DNA of 64,000 nucleotides, taken from Alisma plantago-aquatica. Lineage: Eukaryota > Streptophyta > Magnoliopsida > Alismatales > Alismataceae. The translations under genes and the position numbers were made by a program. This document shows, piece by piece, positions 1 through 10,729 of this stretch. Position 1 is the stretch's first letter. Each line of letters starts with the position of its first letter. Under the pieces are notes generated by a model. It did not search any database, was not told the DNA's origin, and was given only the letters and a program-made list of their open reading frames with translations. The DNA is taken from positions 1,413,590,394 through 1,413,654,393 of the forward strand of contig OY856412.1 of the NCBI GenBank assembly GCA_963693085.1, in the 5' to 3' direction.

Positions 1-672
1 TCTTCGTGCAGGGTTGAGGGTTATGATCTCGAACCGGCCGTTTTTGCGAATGGTGCACACCATTGGTTGGGATTTACACGTTGGGGACATGAGTATCCCA
101 GTGCAATCCTGTCCTTGAATTCTACCGATGGAAGCTATAAGGTAATCATACTTCAGCTAGATGAAGATATATACTATGGTCTACGACCAAAAATGTTCTT
201 GGATAAGGACTCTGGGAATGTTTGTCTCTTGGTGCCACTAGAAGATGACATCAGAGTCCCTACAACAGAAAGTGAGTACGGCATATATGTTGAGGTGTGG
301 ATGTTGAAGGTCGACGATGGTTTTGATGCCGTCAATGGGGGCGTGGCATGCGTCAAGAGATGGAAGGGTTACGTTCCCTATGGAGCACATATACCTATTT
401 GGATGGAAGGTCATAAGCTACTGTTTCAGGAGAATAGAACTACCCTTGCTTGGTTCGACCTTGATAACCACAAAGTAGAAATTGTGCATGAAATGGACCT
501 GAATGTTAACCACAAAGTAGAAATTGTGCATGACAAGATCCTAAACGGCAACTTCGATTTTTATAAATACCGAATGCAGGTTGCCATCATTGACGATAAA
601 CTGGCTCCATCAGATATACTTCAAGCTGAACGGAATATTATTGCCCACAACCGTAAGGATCTGATGAGCTAA
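1..672 (+). CDS. F-box-associated (FBA) domain protein, C-terminal part, copy 1 (runs off the window edge)
   Basis: The frame is open from base 1, so the gene starts outside the window. The predicted protein resembles the C-terminal F-box-associated interaction domain of plant F-box proteins, which presents substrates to SCF ubiquitin ligases. Visible cues are the NGAHHWLGF opening strand, an ILSLNSTDGSYKVI strand, a VCLLVPL strand, an EVWMLK motif followed by a Trp-rich segment, and a terminal WFDLDNHKVEIVH strand. No F-box is in view because that end is missing. A 42-bp in-frame tandem duplication near the C terminus doubles the NHKVEIVH strand. A near-identical copy lies 3,848 bp downstream. 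The family call is by pattern only. It may be an expressed gene or a truncated duplicate. Confidence 0.6.
   Translation, partial: SSCRVEGYDLEPAVFANGAHHWLGFTRWGHEYPSAILSLNSTDGSYKVIILQLDEDIYYGLRPKMFLDKDSGNVCLLVPLEDDIRVPTTESEYGIYVEVWMLKVDDGFDAVNGGVACVKRWKGYVPYGAHIPIWMEGHKLLFQENRTTLAWFDLDNHKVEIVHEMDLNVNHKVEIVHDKILNGNFDFYKYRMQVAIIDDKLAPSDILQAERNIIAHNRKDLMS
466..549 (+). repeat. 42-bp in-frame tandem duplication inside the FBA copy 1
   Basis: Two adjacent 42-bp units (466-507 and 508-549) both begin AACCACAAAGTAGAAATTGT and encode NHKVEIVH plus six residues. The same duplication is present at 4314-4397 in copy 2, so it predates the larger duplication. Confidence 0.85.
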
Positions 673-1288
673 AATAGGTTGTTTTCAATCACATAGTTAT
701 GATATGTTCTTTTTCTAATTTTTTGTATTTGTCTGGGATACTAGATTTGAGTTTTATATGAACTATGTATTCACCATTTTCTCATCATCGGTGTGACAGC
801 TAGTTTGTTTTAAAAGTTATATACAATATGGATGAGATCTTATCTGATCTATTTTTGGGTTTAGTCTTAATTTGTTTGAATATTTGAAGGTCTAGACAGT
901 TTCAAATTTCCTTATGAAAGAATGAGCGTAAAGTAAAAGAAAAATTATATAAAAGAGTTCTTTGGTTATATGTAAATTGAGAAAGGGAGAGGAGGGAAGA
1001 ATTGAAAAAGGCTTTACAAGGATGTGGAAAAAATATATTTTTTCCACGCCCCACGTGTCATTAAATGTATTTGTTTAGGATGAAACATTAAAAAAAACTT
1101 CTTCATGTGAATTTATAACGGTGAAGGAAATGTATTCTTACTGGAGGACAGTTACCAGAAAAGATATAGTTACCTGGTGGAAATGCATTTACAAAGAAGG
1201 AATTAAATCATATGTTGATTGGGAGGAATACTTTTTCAATGAAAAAATTACTTTGAGAGAGACAAATTTTTCGATGTAAGTTGTTTAG

Positions 1289-1361
<73 letters not shown>

Positions 1362-1845
1362 TAAAATATTGGTGGGAAAGAATTCATATGACCCCTATCT
1401 TGGTATGAAATTATACCTAGAGCAAAAGAAGATCCCGATGAGAAGTTCATTTTGACATAGACATAAATTCTTGCTAGGATGCTTTTTATTTAAATAAAAC
1501 TAACAATATACATTTTACTTGGAGAGTAAAAAAATGTTGAGAAAATGATTTTATTTGAAGGAACACCTGATAAGAGGAAGATTTTTATGGGACAATAACC
1601 TTTATGGAAAGAAGTAAAATCGAAACAGAAGTTTCACTTGGAGTAACCAAACTCTAGATAAAAATATAAGTTGCTACATGTGCTTTCTATCGTATAATTC
1701 CCTACCCTTTTAAATGAGAAAAAAAAAATATGTTAATCCATTCCACATATTTGCGTTGATTATTTTTCGGTACACTAATTATTGCCTCCAACAACAGGAT
1801 CCACACTCACCTTGTCTAAGGGTCTAAGCTTAAGGTTCTTTTCTT
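673..1845 (+). repeat. 3' flank of FBA copy 1, first of three related copies
   Basis: Non-coding AT-rich DNA that aligns with 4521-5722 and, more weakly, with 5723-6430. Shared landmarks are TCAATCACATAGTTA just after the stop codon, a GAGATCTTAT block, a TTAATTTGTTTGAATATTTGAA block, and a terminal CACCTTGTCTAAGGG-type block. It probably contains the 3' UTR of the F-box gene. No coding frame is seen. Confidence 0.7.
1290..1359. repeat. (TA)n microsatellite
   Basis: About 70 bp of uninterrupted AT dinucleotide repeat within the flank of copy 1. It is absent from the aligned position of copy 2. Confidence 0.95.
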
Positions 1846-2019
1846 CTTCTTTTTGTAACGATAAAGACTAATTTTCATTCATCCCGTTCTCTACTGTAGG
1901 TCAAAGTTCAGAAAGACATACATTAACATCCTTGGTAAGCCAGGGCAGTTTACTGGATGAAAAAGTAAAGGAGGAGACTGACTTAACAGAAAAATGAGCT
2001 ATACTATTTGCTATGTGAT

Positions 2020-3667
2020 CTAGGGATGAAAGCAATGTGTGGTTTGCCAACATCCTCGTAAACCATCCTGAGATGCCTCATGCGTGGTGGGAAGGAATTT
2101 GTTTGCCGGGGGAATGGCCTCAGTAACAGTTTGTATTGTTGAGGTTGCATCTGACAAGATGGCTGGAGAGCGCCATCTTATAATTTTGCAAAGCTCCAGG
2201 GCGTTGATACACTCTAGAATTCTACTTCCAACGTCGAGCTGGCGTGGCTGGGCAAACCATAGTTCATGACGAAATTGCCTTGAACATCTACTGACATGAT
2301 TCTGAATTCCAACAGAAGAAGAATGGTATATAAAGGAAGCGTCAACAAACATGAGAATGGAATGGCCAAGATGTGGTCGTTCAATCGCTCTTGGCTGGGT
2401 GGTTTTGGAGACTTCGTGGTGTGGTAGTGCCAGAATGGACCTCATCTTCTCATTGATGAAAGACAGACGCTGCACAAAAGGATTGATCTTCCTGGCATGA
2501 GTGAATTCAATTATGTGTAGCCAGTTCGCCCAGCTAGCTACAACATTTAGCAAGGAAGATGAGTTACTATAGCTAGAGGATGTGAGCTCCTGAATCCAAG
2601 CTTCTTTAGTGAAGAGGAAGAATGGGGGCTAACATCGAAAGTCATCTAAATTTGTTTGCTAAAGGGGGCAGTCCCGCAGGCAATTGAGGAGAGTATCACG
2701 GTCATTTGAACAAACTGGGCAGGTTTTCATCATTGGGATGTGTCGACAAGCCTTCTCGACATTTGTGAGGAAGGCCTTGTGTTGAACGATCTAGAGAAAG
2801 GTTAAGCCTTGCCAGAATGCGCTGCTTCCAAATGAAGTCTCAGTTCCCAGTCCTAACTTGGGCTGTCAATGGGGAGGGTAAGGTCTTACCCTTACCCTCT
2901 TTGGGTAGTGGGTAAGGGTAAGGGTAATTATCCTTCTCAGCAATCTCCTTACCCTCCCCTTACCCTTACCCTTACCCTCTTCTCCACAGGGTAAACGGGG
3001 AGGGTAAAGGGTAAGCGGGTAATTTTGACAAAAAAGAGTTTTGTACACATTGTGTGTTGATTTTTAATAATTTTATAACTAATTTATTGATAACAACATA
3101 TAAAACATTATATCCAATTCAAAATCATATGTTTCTCTATGTAAAGTTAAGTCAATTCACACAATAATAAATTTTTATGCATACATCATTTTTTTCCTTT
3201 GCATAAGTATGCATAACAAATAAGTGTTTCACCAACACCCCATTTTCCGCAAGATATATATATTTTCCCTCAACAAGAAAGTATTACAAGCACAACACCA
3301 AGTCATTTTTCAATGATAGAATAAAGTATTAGGGTTAAACATTTACATACAAACCCGTTTAGAATATATTTTTGTGTAACCTTTATATCATGTGCGGGTA
3401 AAAGGGTATGGATAATGTCTATACCTTACCCTCCCCTTATAGTATAGCGGGGAAACGGGGAATGGGTAAATGGGTAAAGGGTAATAAAAATCTCTACCCT
3501 TACCCTTACCCTCGAGGGTATGGGTAAGGGTAAATGGATAATACCCTCCCCATTGACAGCCCTAGTCGTAACTGGATAAGAGCACTGTTGTAGCCATTGG
3601 TAGGCCACTTAGCAAAGAGAATGCATGAAGAACTATGGAGCCAATGCCACATATCCACACTCGCAAA
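2020..3667 (-). pseudogene. LINE-type retrotransposon remnant: zf-RVT and RNase H-like domains, split by a hAT-like insertion
   Basis: Read on the minus strand, the C-terminal part (about 2553-2020) has the pattern of the plant RVT_3 RNase H-like domain: an LMFVDASF strand, an ILECINALELCKII helix, then an ILSDATSTIQTVTEAI strand-helix. Just upstream (about 2840-2640) is a zf-RVT pattern, IWKQRILARLNLSL followed after a frameshift by KAFLTN, then CPVCSNDRDTLLNCLRDCP with paired cysteines. Stops and frameshifts interrupt it. The stretch 2858-3564 is a later insertion; 3573-3667 continues the LINE sequence, and joining across the 8-bp target duplication restores continuity. The reverse transcriptase proper is absent, so this is a 5'-truncated or otherwise broken fragment. 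Confidence 0.6.
2858..3564. mobile_element. hAT-like non-autonomous DNA element with GGGTAA-rich subterminal arrays
   Basis: The terminal inverted repeats are about 21 bp and nearly perfect: the left end reads TTGGGCTGTCAATGGGGAGG and the right end is the complement of TAGGGCTGTCAATGGGGAGG. It is flanked by an 8-bp target duplication, GTCCTAAC (2850-2857) and GTCGTAAC (3565-3572), with one mismatch. Eight-bp duplications and a TAGGG-type terminus fit the hAT superfamily. Inside each end are runs of GGGTAA/TTACCC in both orientations, so the ends could fold into long imperfect hairpins. The centre (about 3040-3380) is AT-rich. It encodes no transposase and must have been moved in trans. Confidence 0.8.
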
Positions 3668-3925
3668 GGGAATTGGTGGGTAAGTATGGGTGATGTGTTG
3701 CCATGTAGAAGAAGAGAGATATTTATGGATGAAAGACTAATCCCATGTCCCATCATTCATTGCCATTGATGGTGCACATCATTGTTTGGGATTTACGGGA
3801 ATTGGCGGGTAAGTATGGGTGATGTGTTTCCATGTAGAAGAAGAGAGATATTTATGGATGAAAGACCAATCCCATGTCCCATCATCCATTGCCATTGATG
3901 GAGCACACCATTGGTTGGGATTTAC
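3668..3925 (+). repeat. 129-bp tandem duplication upstream of FBA copy 2
   Basis: Unit 1 (3668-3796) and unit 2 (3797-3925) both open with GGGAATTGG(T/C)GGGTAAG and contain the same coding stretch (HVEEERYLWMKD). Unit 1 carries a TAA stop where unit 2 has CAA. Unit 2 runs on into the FBA reading frame; unit 1 breaks off at GGGATTTACGGG, where the duplication joint lies. Confidence 0.85.
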
Positions 3926-4520
3926 ACTCTGGGGACATGAGTATCCCAATGAAATTCTGGCCTTTAATTCTATCGATGGAAGCTATAAGGTAATTGTACT
4001 TCAGCCATATGAAGATATATGTTATACTGTACGACCAAAAATGTTCTTGGATAAGGACTCTGGGAATGTTTGTCTCTTGGTGCCACTAGACAATGACATC
4101 AAAGTCTCTACAATAGAAAGTGAGTACAACCTCTATGTTGAGGTGTGGATGTTGAAGGTGGACAATGGTTTTGATGCAGTCAATGGGGGCGTGACATGCG
4201 TCAAGAGATGGAAGGGTTATGTTCCCTATGGAGCACATATACCTATTTGGATGGAAGGTCATAAGCTACTGTTTAAGGAGAATAGAACTACCCTTTCTTG
4301 GTTCGACCTTGATAACCACAAAGTAGAAATTGTGCATGAAATGGTACTGAACGTTAACCACAAAGTAGAAATTGTGCATGACAGGATCCTGAACGGCAAC
4401 TTCGATTTTTATAAATACCGAATGCAGGTTGCCATCATTGATGAAAAACTGGCTCCACCAGATATACTTCAAGATGAACGAAATATTATTGCCCACAACA
4501 GTAAGGATCTGAGGAGCTAA
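3819..4520 (+). CDS. F-box-associated (FBA) domain protein, 5'-truncated copy 2
   Basis: A 233-residue frame whose last about 205 residues closely match copy 1, including the doubled NHKVEIVH strand, the EVWMLK motif and the final RNIIAHN segment. The upstream part (HVEEERYLWMKDQSHVPSSIAIDG) differs from copy 1, so homology begins at about base 3898. The frame opens with GTG; the first ATG is at 3822. An upstream 129-bp duplicate carries a stop codon, and no F-box-encoding sequence precedes it. This copy is therefore probably a truncated pseudogene or a gene fragment rather than a full F-box gene. The open frame despite substitutions suggests a fairly recent duplication. Confidence 0.55.
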   Translation: MMCFHVEEERYLWMKDQSHVPSSIAIDGAHHWLGFTLWGHEYPNEILAFNSIDGSYKVIVLQPYEDICYTVRPKMFLDKDSGNVCLLVPLDNDIKVSTIESEYNLYVEVWMLKVDNGFDAVNGGVTCVKRWKGYVPYGAHIPIWMEGHKLLFKENRTTLSWFDLDNHKVEIVHEMVLNVNHKVEIVHDRILNGNFDFYKYRMQVAIIDEKLAPPDILQDERNIIAHNSKDLRS

Positions 4521-5722
4521 AATAGGTTCTTTTCAATCACATAGTTATGATATGTTCTATTTGTAATTTTTTTGCTTGCCTGGGATACTGGATTTGAGTT
4601 TCACCTGAATTATGTACTGACCATTTTCTCATCATCTGTGTAACAACTAATTATTTATTTTAAATTTGTACACATAATCAATGAGATCTTATGTGATCTA
4701 TTTTTTGGTTTATATCTTAATTTGTTTGAATATTTGAATGTTTAGATAGTTTTTAACTTCCTTATGAAAGCAAGACCGGGAAGGAATATAAAAATTATTT
4801 AAAAGAGGTCATTGTTTTATACGCAGATTGAGAAAAGGAGAGGAAGGAGGAATAATTGAAAAAGGTTTGACAAGGACGTGGAAAAAGACTTCTCTTGACG
4901 CCTAGTATGATGTAAAATGTATTTGTTTCAGATGAAACATGCAAGAAAACTTCTTAATGTGAAACTATTACGTTGAATTAATTTTATACTTATTGGGAGC
5001 AATTACCTGTAAAAAAATAATTTCTTGGTAGAATTTTTTTTCCTGGAAGGAAATGTTAGATTGGGAGGAATATGTATTAATGGAAAAAGTTTACATTGAG
5101 GAAAAAAATTGGATATGAACTGCATAGTTGACTGTAGCTAAATTCTTGGTGGGATGAAATTATTTTACAAAACCCAAACTTGTTGCTGAAAATTGTATAT
5201 AAGGTAATAAAGATAGTCAGGCATTTATACTTAACGAACATTAATACTCACAAGATATCTTACATTAAGGGAGTTGAAATCCTAGCGAGAAATAAGATCT
5301 TGGAAGGAAAATAAGTTCCTCATGACATTTTTTTTAATTCAATAGATATAAATTCTTGATGTGACACTTTTTTGTTTGAATAAAACTAACAACATAACTT
5401 CTATTTGAAGGGGGAAAATCGATGGTGAGGAAGTGTATCTATTCAGGGAACATTTGACAAAAGATATTTTTTTCATGAAACGATAACGTTTACAGAAAGA
5501 ACTAAAATAGAGATAGAAGTTTCACTCGGGTGACCAAAGTCTGGGCAAAAATATAAGTTAGTAGATGAGCTTACTAACCCATAATTGCCCCACCTTTTTA
5601 AATAGGAAGAAAATTATGTCAGTTCTTTCGCATATTCTGATTGATTATTTTCTTTCCACAAGTTATTGCATGCAACAAGAGCATCTATTCTCACCCTGTC
5701 TGAGGGACAAAACTTAAGGATT
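4521..5722 (+). repeat. 3' flank of FBA copy 2
   Basis: Aligns with 673-1845 in the same order and spacing, apart from the TA microsatellite and scattered indels. It ends with CACCCTGTCTGAGGGACAAA, after which a third copy of the flank begins directly. Confidence 0.7.
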
Positions 5723-6430
5723 TTTTCAATCACATAGTTACAACATGTTGTGTTTCTAATTCTCTATTTACCTATGAAATTGAACTTGAATTCATTTGAA
5801 TTATTTATTTACAATAATTTCTTATTGCTTGTGCGACGCATAAATTGTTTAAAATCCATATTCATAATACATGGCATCTTATGTGACATGTGGTTTAGCG
5901 TATATCTTTGTTTGTACATTAGAAGATCTAGATTGTTAATATTACCTTCCTACAAATAATATGAGGGGAAATAAATAGAAAAGTTGCTAAAAAGAGTTCT
6001 TTGGTTACACATGTTTCAAGAAAGTAGAAATGAAGGGGGTATAATTTTTTGAAATAAGGACTTTATAAGGATGGGGGAGCATGATTTTCTTCATGCCTCA
6101 TATGGTGTTATCTGTATTTGTGCAATTAGAAACTTGAAAGAAAATTTTACTAGAATGGAGAAAAATTCTTTATTAAAAATAGTATTTTGTAGGAAATATA
6201 TACTCATTGGAGAACTGTCTTGGATAGAAACAATTTTTAGCAAAATTATATTTATATGGGACGAATTAAATTGTAAGCTTGACTGAGTTTTTTTTATGAA
6301 AACATACCTTTTAGGGACCAAATTCTTCAGTAAAAATTGTAAATGTAATTAAATTCATGGTGAGAAAGTTTTATTAAGAGGACATAGACTTTTGGTTGGA
6401 ATTTTCAATTATGGAAATAATTCTAAAGAT
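5723..6430 (+). repeat. Third, diverged copy of the FBA 3' flank, lacking the coding part
   Basis: Starts TTTTCAATCACATAGTTACAA, matching 681-700 and 4530-4550. It continues with diverged counterparts of the same blocks (ATGGCATCTTATGTGACATG, AAAGAGTTCTTTGGTTACA, GGAGCATGATTTTCTTCATG). No FBA coding sequence precedes it. The right edge is approximate. Bases 6431-6814 then hold AT-rich DNA in which nothing is recognised. Confidence 0.6.
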
Positions 6431-6819
6431 GTATATTTACTAGTTTGGTGTAGCTGGTCCGAAAAACTTATGAACTGGAGTTTCTTAAGTAGTTTCTTAT
6501 AATTGGTTTCAAATAATAGTTACAACTTGAGTTTCGTGACTTCCGGTGAGTTATAGACTTACATACAAAACACAGTTCCTGAGTTCCCTCTTAAAAAAAT
6601 AGAGAATGCGTTCTATAATAACTAAAAACATTTTTAAACCATTATATTCTTCATTCACCATAAAAAACTTATTAGAATTTTTAGTTACTAGAAATGTTAA
6701 TGGTGTGGGTATGGTTTATTGTTAAAACTATAACATAGAAGTATTGCAAAATATGATACACTATAATCACACTATGTAATAATATTTTACACTATAACAA
6801 CCATTATTACTATGGTATA

Positions 6820-8722
6820 TGATGGAGCATCCACTCACGTGGAATTGCGTGCACCAACTAAAAATCCTAAAGATGGTAAGTCTTTAGGTTTAGCCTTGCT
6901 TATACTAGATAGAAAACTCCACCCACGTATGCTAAGTTACGTGGAAGTCTTATCGCAGTATAGTTAAGGGTCGAATCCACGAGACAACGGTCTTGTTGTA
7001 AGCAACAAGATGGAAAATGCTAGAATTTCACTTAATCACTCAATAGTTGGTATTTAGATCAAAAGATTGATTTGGTTGTTTTTAAGCTAAGTGCAAGTAA
7101 AGTAAAGGAAGCAAGTAAATTTAATGAGTTAAACTATGATAAAAGATCACTAGGGTGTGATCGGTTTTTCACCGCCACTACACATCGATCAACACATGCA
7201 AAGCAAAACTTAACCTGCAAAAAGAGTCCAGTCAGTTAGTATCCTTGTAGACTTAGCCTCCTTTCGGAGAATCTAACTACGAGAGGTGTGGGAATGTTGC
7301 AACGCCAGCCATTCCCGAACAAATGGTCACATTACTTTGCATCATTCCCCTCACAAAGTGTGTTCCTCGACTTATCAAGGTTGCACTTCCATACGTCAAC
7401 TGATTCCATTCCATAGTATGAAAGTGCAACGGATGATAGTGAGTTTACTCCACTTCTTGAGATACACATCTAGATACCGAAATAGATGCATGGTGGATAC
7501 ATGCACCAAGAACCAACATACAAACGAGTTTTGAATCCAAAAGTAAAAACGTAGAAAATTCATACTAAAAGATAAAAGATAACACAAGTTGGAGATCAAG
7601 CAACATGCATTCATTAATCGTTTGATGTCAAACTGACAGAGATAAGAACTCCATATTACAACCTAAGGATTACATTTACATGATATGAAAGCATGGGTAG
7701 CGGGGCTACTCCCCACACCCTAGTGAAGAAGACTACTCGTTCATGACTAGGACAAAGAAGGAGGCAAGAAGAGAGAGAGAGAGCGTCATCCCCACAAAGG
7801 AGAGAGGAAAGTCAACCCCTTAGAGAGAGAGAAATGATCCACCTGCTTCACGGGTTGCTCGATGATGAGATCTCCCTCTTCCCACCTTCTTTGGCGGAGA
7901 GAGAGAAAGCAGCTTAGAGATGGAGTATGGGTCTAAGACCGGCAGCCCCAGGGCAGAGGATGGAAGTAGCAAGAGCTCTGGAACGATTGAGGCAGCCTTT
8001 GGACGTCTGAAAACTTCCCCCCTCTCATGATGGACCCTTTGGGTCTTATTTATAGGCCTTAAGTGAAATCCAAATGGTTTGGAGACCGTTTGGACCTCAA
8101 GACCGTTTGGACCTGGAGACCATTTGGCTTCATGCGGTCTTGAGACCGTTTGAACTCCATGCGGTCTCGGGACCGGTTGGCTTCATGCGGTCTTGAGATC
8201 GTTTGAACTCCATGCGGTCTTGGGACCGTTTGAACTCCATGCGGTCTCGGGACCGGTTGGCTTCATGCGGTCTTGGGACCGTTTGAACTCCATGCAGTCT
8301 CGGGACCAGTTGGCTTCATGCGGTCTTGGGACTATTTGAACTCCATGCGGTCTTGGGACCGGTTGGCTTCATGCGGTCTTGGGACCGTTTGAACTCCATG
8401 CGGTCTCAGGACCGGTTGGCTTCATGCGGTCTTGGGACTGTTTGAACTCCATGCGGTCTCGGGACCGGTTGGCTTCATGCGGTCTTGGGACCGTTTGAAC
8501 TCCATGCGGTCTCGGGACCGATTGGCTTCATGCGGTCTTGAGATTGAGTTATTCTTTTATGTTTTTTTGTGCTTTTCCTGCATGTATAGAAAGGAAAAGT
8601 TAGTCTGATGGTATATTTTCAAAAAAAGGGTAAAATTAGGATTATGTATAGTTTAAACTTAGAAAGAGTATGAAAAACTAAGAAAAAGGGCTAAGATAAT
8701 CGTCCAAAATAGGAGGTTATCA
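6820..8722 (-). repeat. 3' LTR of Element 1
   Basis: TG...CA bounded. It is about 64 bp shorter than the 5' LTR, largely through fewer minisatellite units. On the minus strand the order is a short U3 start, the palindrome/minisatellite array (8545-8070), a TATA box CTATAAATAA (about 8045-8054), and about 1.2 kb of R-U5. Confidence 0.95.
8070..8545. repeat. 26/27-bp minisatellite of near-palindromic motifs in the 3' LTR
   Basis: Alternating 27- and 26-bp units (the first with GGTCTTGGGACCGTTTGAAC, the second with GGTCTCGGGACCGGTTGGC) are repeated about nine times. Each unit holds an inverted repeat GGTC-N4-GACC. The TATA-proximal end has CCAAATGGT-N6-ACCGTTTGG. On the coding strand the array lies immediately upstream of the LTR TATA box. 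Confidence 0.9.
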
Positions 8723-9931
8723 CCCCCTAACTTAGAGTCTAGCTTGTCCTCAAGTTAGATAGAGCTGAGACATGCAATGGCGAGGTGAACTTATTTAATT
8801 AGGATTTCCATACTCTTGCTTCAATTCTTAACCTGAGTTCCCCTAAGGTCGTATCAAGTCTTATTGCTTGCCTTTACTCTTTCAGATTTTGAGAGTTGCT
8901 TGGGTCTCAGGTTCTTTCCGTATCTCGTAGTTCGCATTGGGACGACCTTTATTTTGTGCATGTTGTTGACTCTAATCAGCTTTATACCTCTCTGAAAGGC
9001 CTACTGGAAGCTAGAGAGGGTATGATGGTTGGCTAAAGGTTTTGAGGTGTAGCTCCCCCTTCAAGTGGGGGAGGGGCTGTCTATGCTTTTAGGATCTCAC
9101 TACTTGGCACGACACATCTGCCTTTGTGAGGGCAACTGAATGTACCGACCGGGTGAGTCCTTTATGAGCCTTTCATATATTTAGATACCTTAGGGTTTCA
9201 CTACCGGGCATGACACATCTGCCTTTGTGAGGGCAGCGGAATGTGCCGGCCGGGTGAAACCTTCATCGGTTCTTTATATAGATCCTTATTCATGGCACAA
9301 CTCTCATAATTTTATTTGTCTCTCTGGCTTTTATTCGATAACTCGCAGGCTTGGGTTTTGGGGTTTTGTTTGGGAATTTAATTTGGGCGGCCAAGCCTCT
9401 TTTATTTTGAAGAGAGGAAATCTGTTCTTAGAGTTTTTCGACATGCACTTATTTGGTTTGTGGTCCACTTGTAGAACTTCTGGATTTGGAAGTTGTCTGA
9501 TTCCCCTCTCATCCTTGAGAGCTTGGCTTATTTCTACCTTGATTTTGACCTGTGGAGAGTCAGATAAAGAATTGAAGCAAAAGCATGAAAATCAATAATG
9601 GAGTGACATTTATTAAATCACCATTAAATGTCTAAGTGATATTTACTTTTAGGGACTAACATGATTCTAGAGTTAAATGAGGGTGATTCTACTCGAAAAG
9701 GGTGAATTTAAAAGAAAGTTAAAAAGGGAAAATGTATAAATAGAGAAAGGAAAAGAAGAAAGAGGGATGTAAAAATGATACCTCGCCCTTGTCTAATGTA
9801 CCCCCCCTAACTTATCACTCACTCTGTCCTCAGAGTGTCAAAGTGATGGGTTGAGGAGTAATTAGGTCAAGGGCTGCAGGCTAAGGTAAATCTGCATTTG
9901 CCCCTAGGGAATGAAGTAGGTTGGATGTGAA
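8723..9931 (-). other. Element 1 polypurine tract and 3' untranslated spacer
   Basis: Just inside the 3' LTR the minus strand reads AAGTTAGGGGG, a typical polypurine tract. Upstream of it is a short CTTG-AGGA-CAAG inverted repeat comparable to hairpins before the tracts of the other two related elements. A block of about 60 bp is present twice, at about 9097-9156 and 9198-9257, each containing GACACATCTGCCTTTGTGAG. No coding frame is supported between the ULP1-like gene stop (9932) and the LTR. Confidence 0.7.
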
Positions 9932-10699
9932 CTATCCTCGTAGAGCGTGGTAATCCACGTGAGTCATCTCCTCTACTAGTCTTTGGAGAACAATGATGGT
10001 GTACATCCAGTAGAGGACGTGGAAGCCGTAGTCGTTCGATTGTCAAATTTGCTGGGGGCATTTGTGGCAAAAGGAAGGGCGGTGGAAATGCTCTTTGTCG
10101 TACGCCCTTGTATGCTGACTCAGAAAATCTATTAACTTGTCGGCGCACTCCTTTCCCACTACTTCTGTTGGCGTCTTCGGTGTCACGACGTAGTTTATCT
10201 GTCATGCGTTGTACTGGCTATCGGAACTGTTATATATTGTGGTTGTTCCTTCTGGGAGATTTGTTGCCAGGAGCATCTAGTGCTCATGATAGAGGAAAGG
10301 TAACATGATGAACGTCGGCATTGTGTGCTGTAGATAGGATATCAGTGCGTCAGTTGTGTCGAAGTTCTTGAGCTTTAGAAGATTATCTTTCATATATGGG
10401 GACGCCATGTATGTTGTTGGGTTGTTTTGGCCAAGTAGAAACTGATAGGCGGCCATTAAACTTACAGAGAGCGATCCTTTGATTTGTAAAGTCTCTTGCA
10501 GTGTGTCTGTCATTACAAGAATGTCTCGAGACATGAATACGAGCCCATCTTTGTCGGCTGAGAGCCGCGCCATAATGAGACGCAACTCGAGGTCGGAGAG
10601 ACCTTTACAAGCATCGCGATCAAAATCAAGAAAGGTTGGTTCGATGGCAGACAGAGGATCGGTAGTGCTTGTAGCTTGCTCAGTATCGACGACTATCAT
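9932..10699 (-). pseudogene. Second ULP1/C48-like protease domain of Element 1 (catalytic Cys replaced by Tyr)
   Basis: In the same frame as the preceding C48-like domain and separated from it by one stop and ten codons. The order follows the ULP1 (SUMO/ubiquitin-like protease) fold: an N-terminal helical part with LSVSLMAAYQFLLG, then a His-containing strand HEH-stop-MLLATNLPEG (TAG where TGG would give the usual HW), IYNSSDS in the Asp/Asn position, and QSNDYGFHVLYWM in the Gln-x3-Asp-Cys-Gly position, with TAC (Tyr) for the catalytic Cys. Three in-frame stops interrupt it, after HEH, SQYNA and PQQI. Several of the differences are G-to-A on the coding strand, as expected from decay of methylated cytosines. 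The final stop is at 9932-9934. Confidence 0.65.
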
Positions 10700-10729
10700 A
10701 TTGGTCTTTTCTGACTCCTTCAGAGTTTG

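Noticed and set aside
2866..3560. Telomere-like repeat
   Set aside because: The repeat is GGGTAA/TTACCC, not the plant telomere TTTAGGG, and it sits inside an element with hAT-like termini and an 8-bp target duplication.
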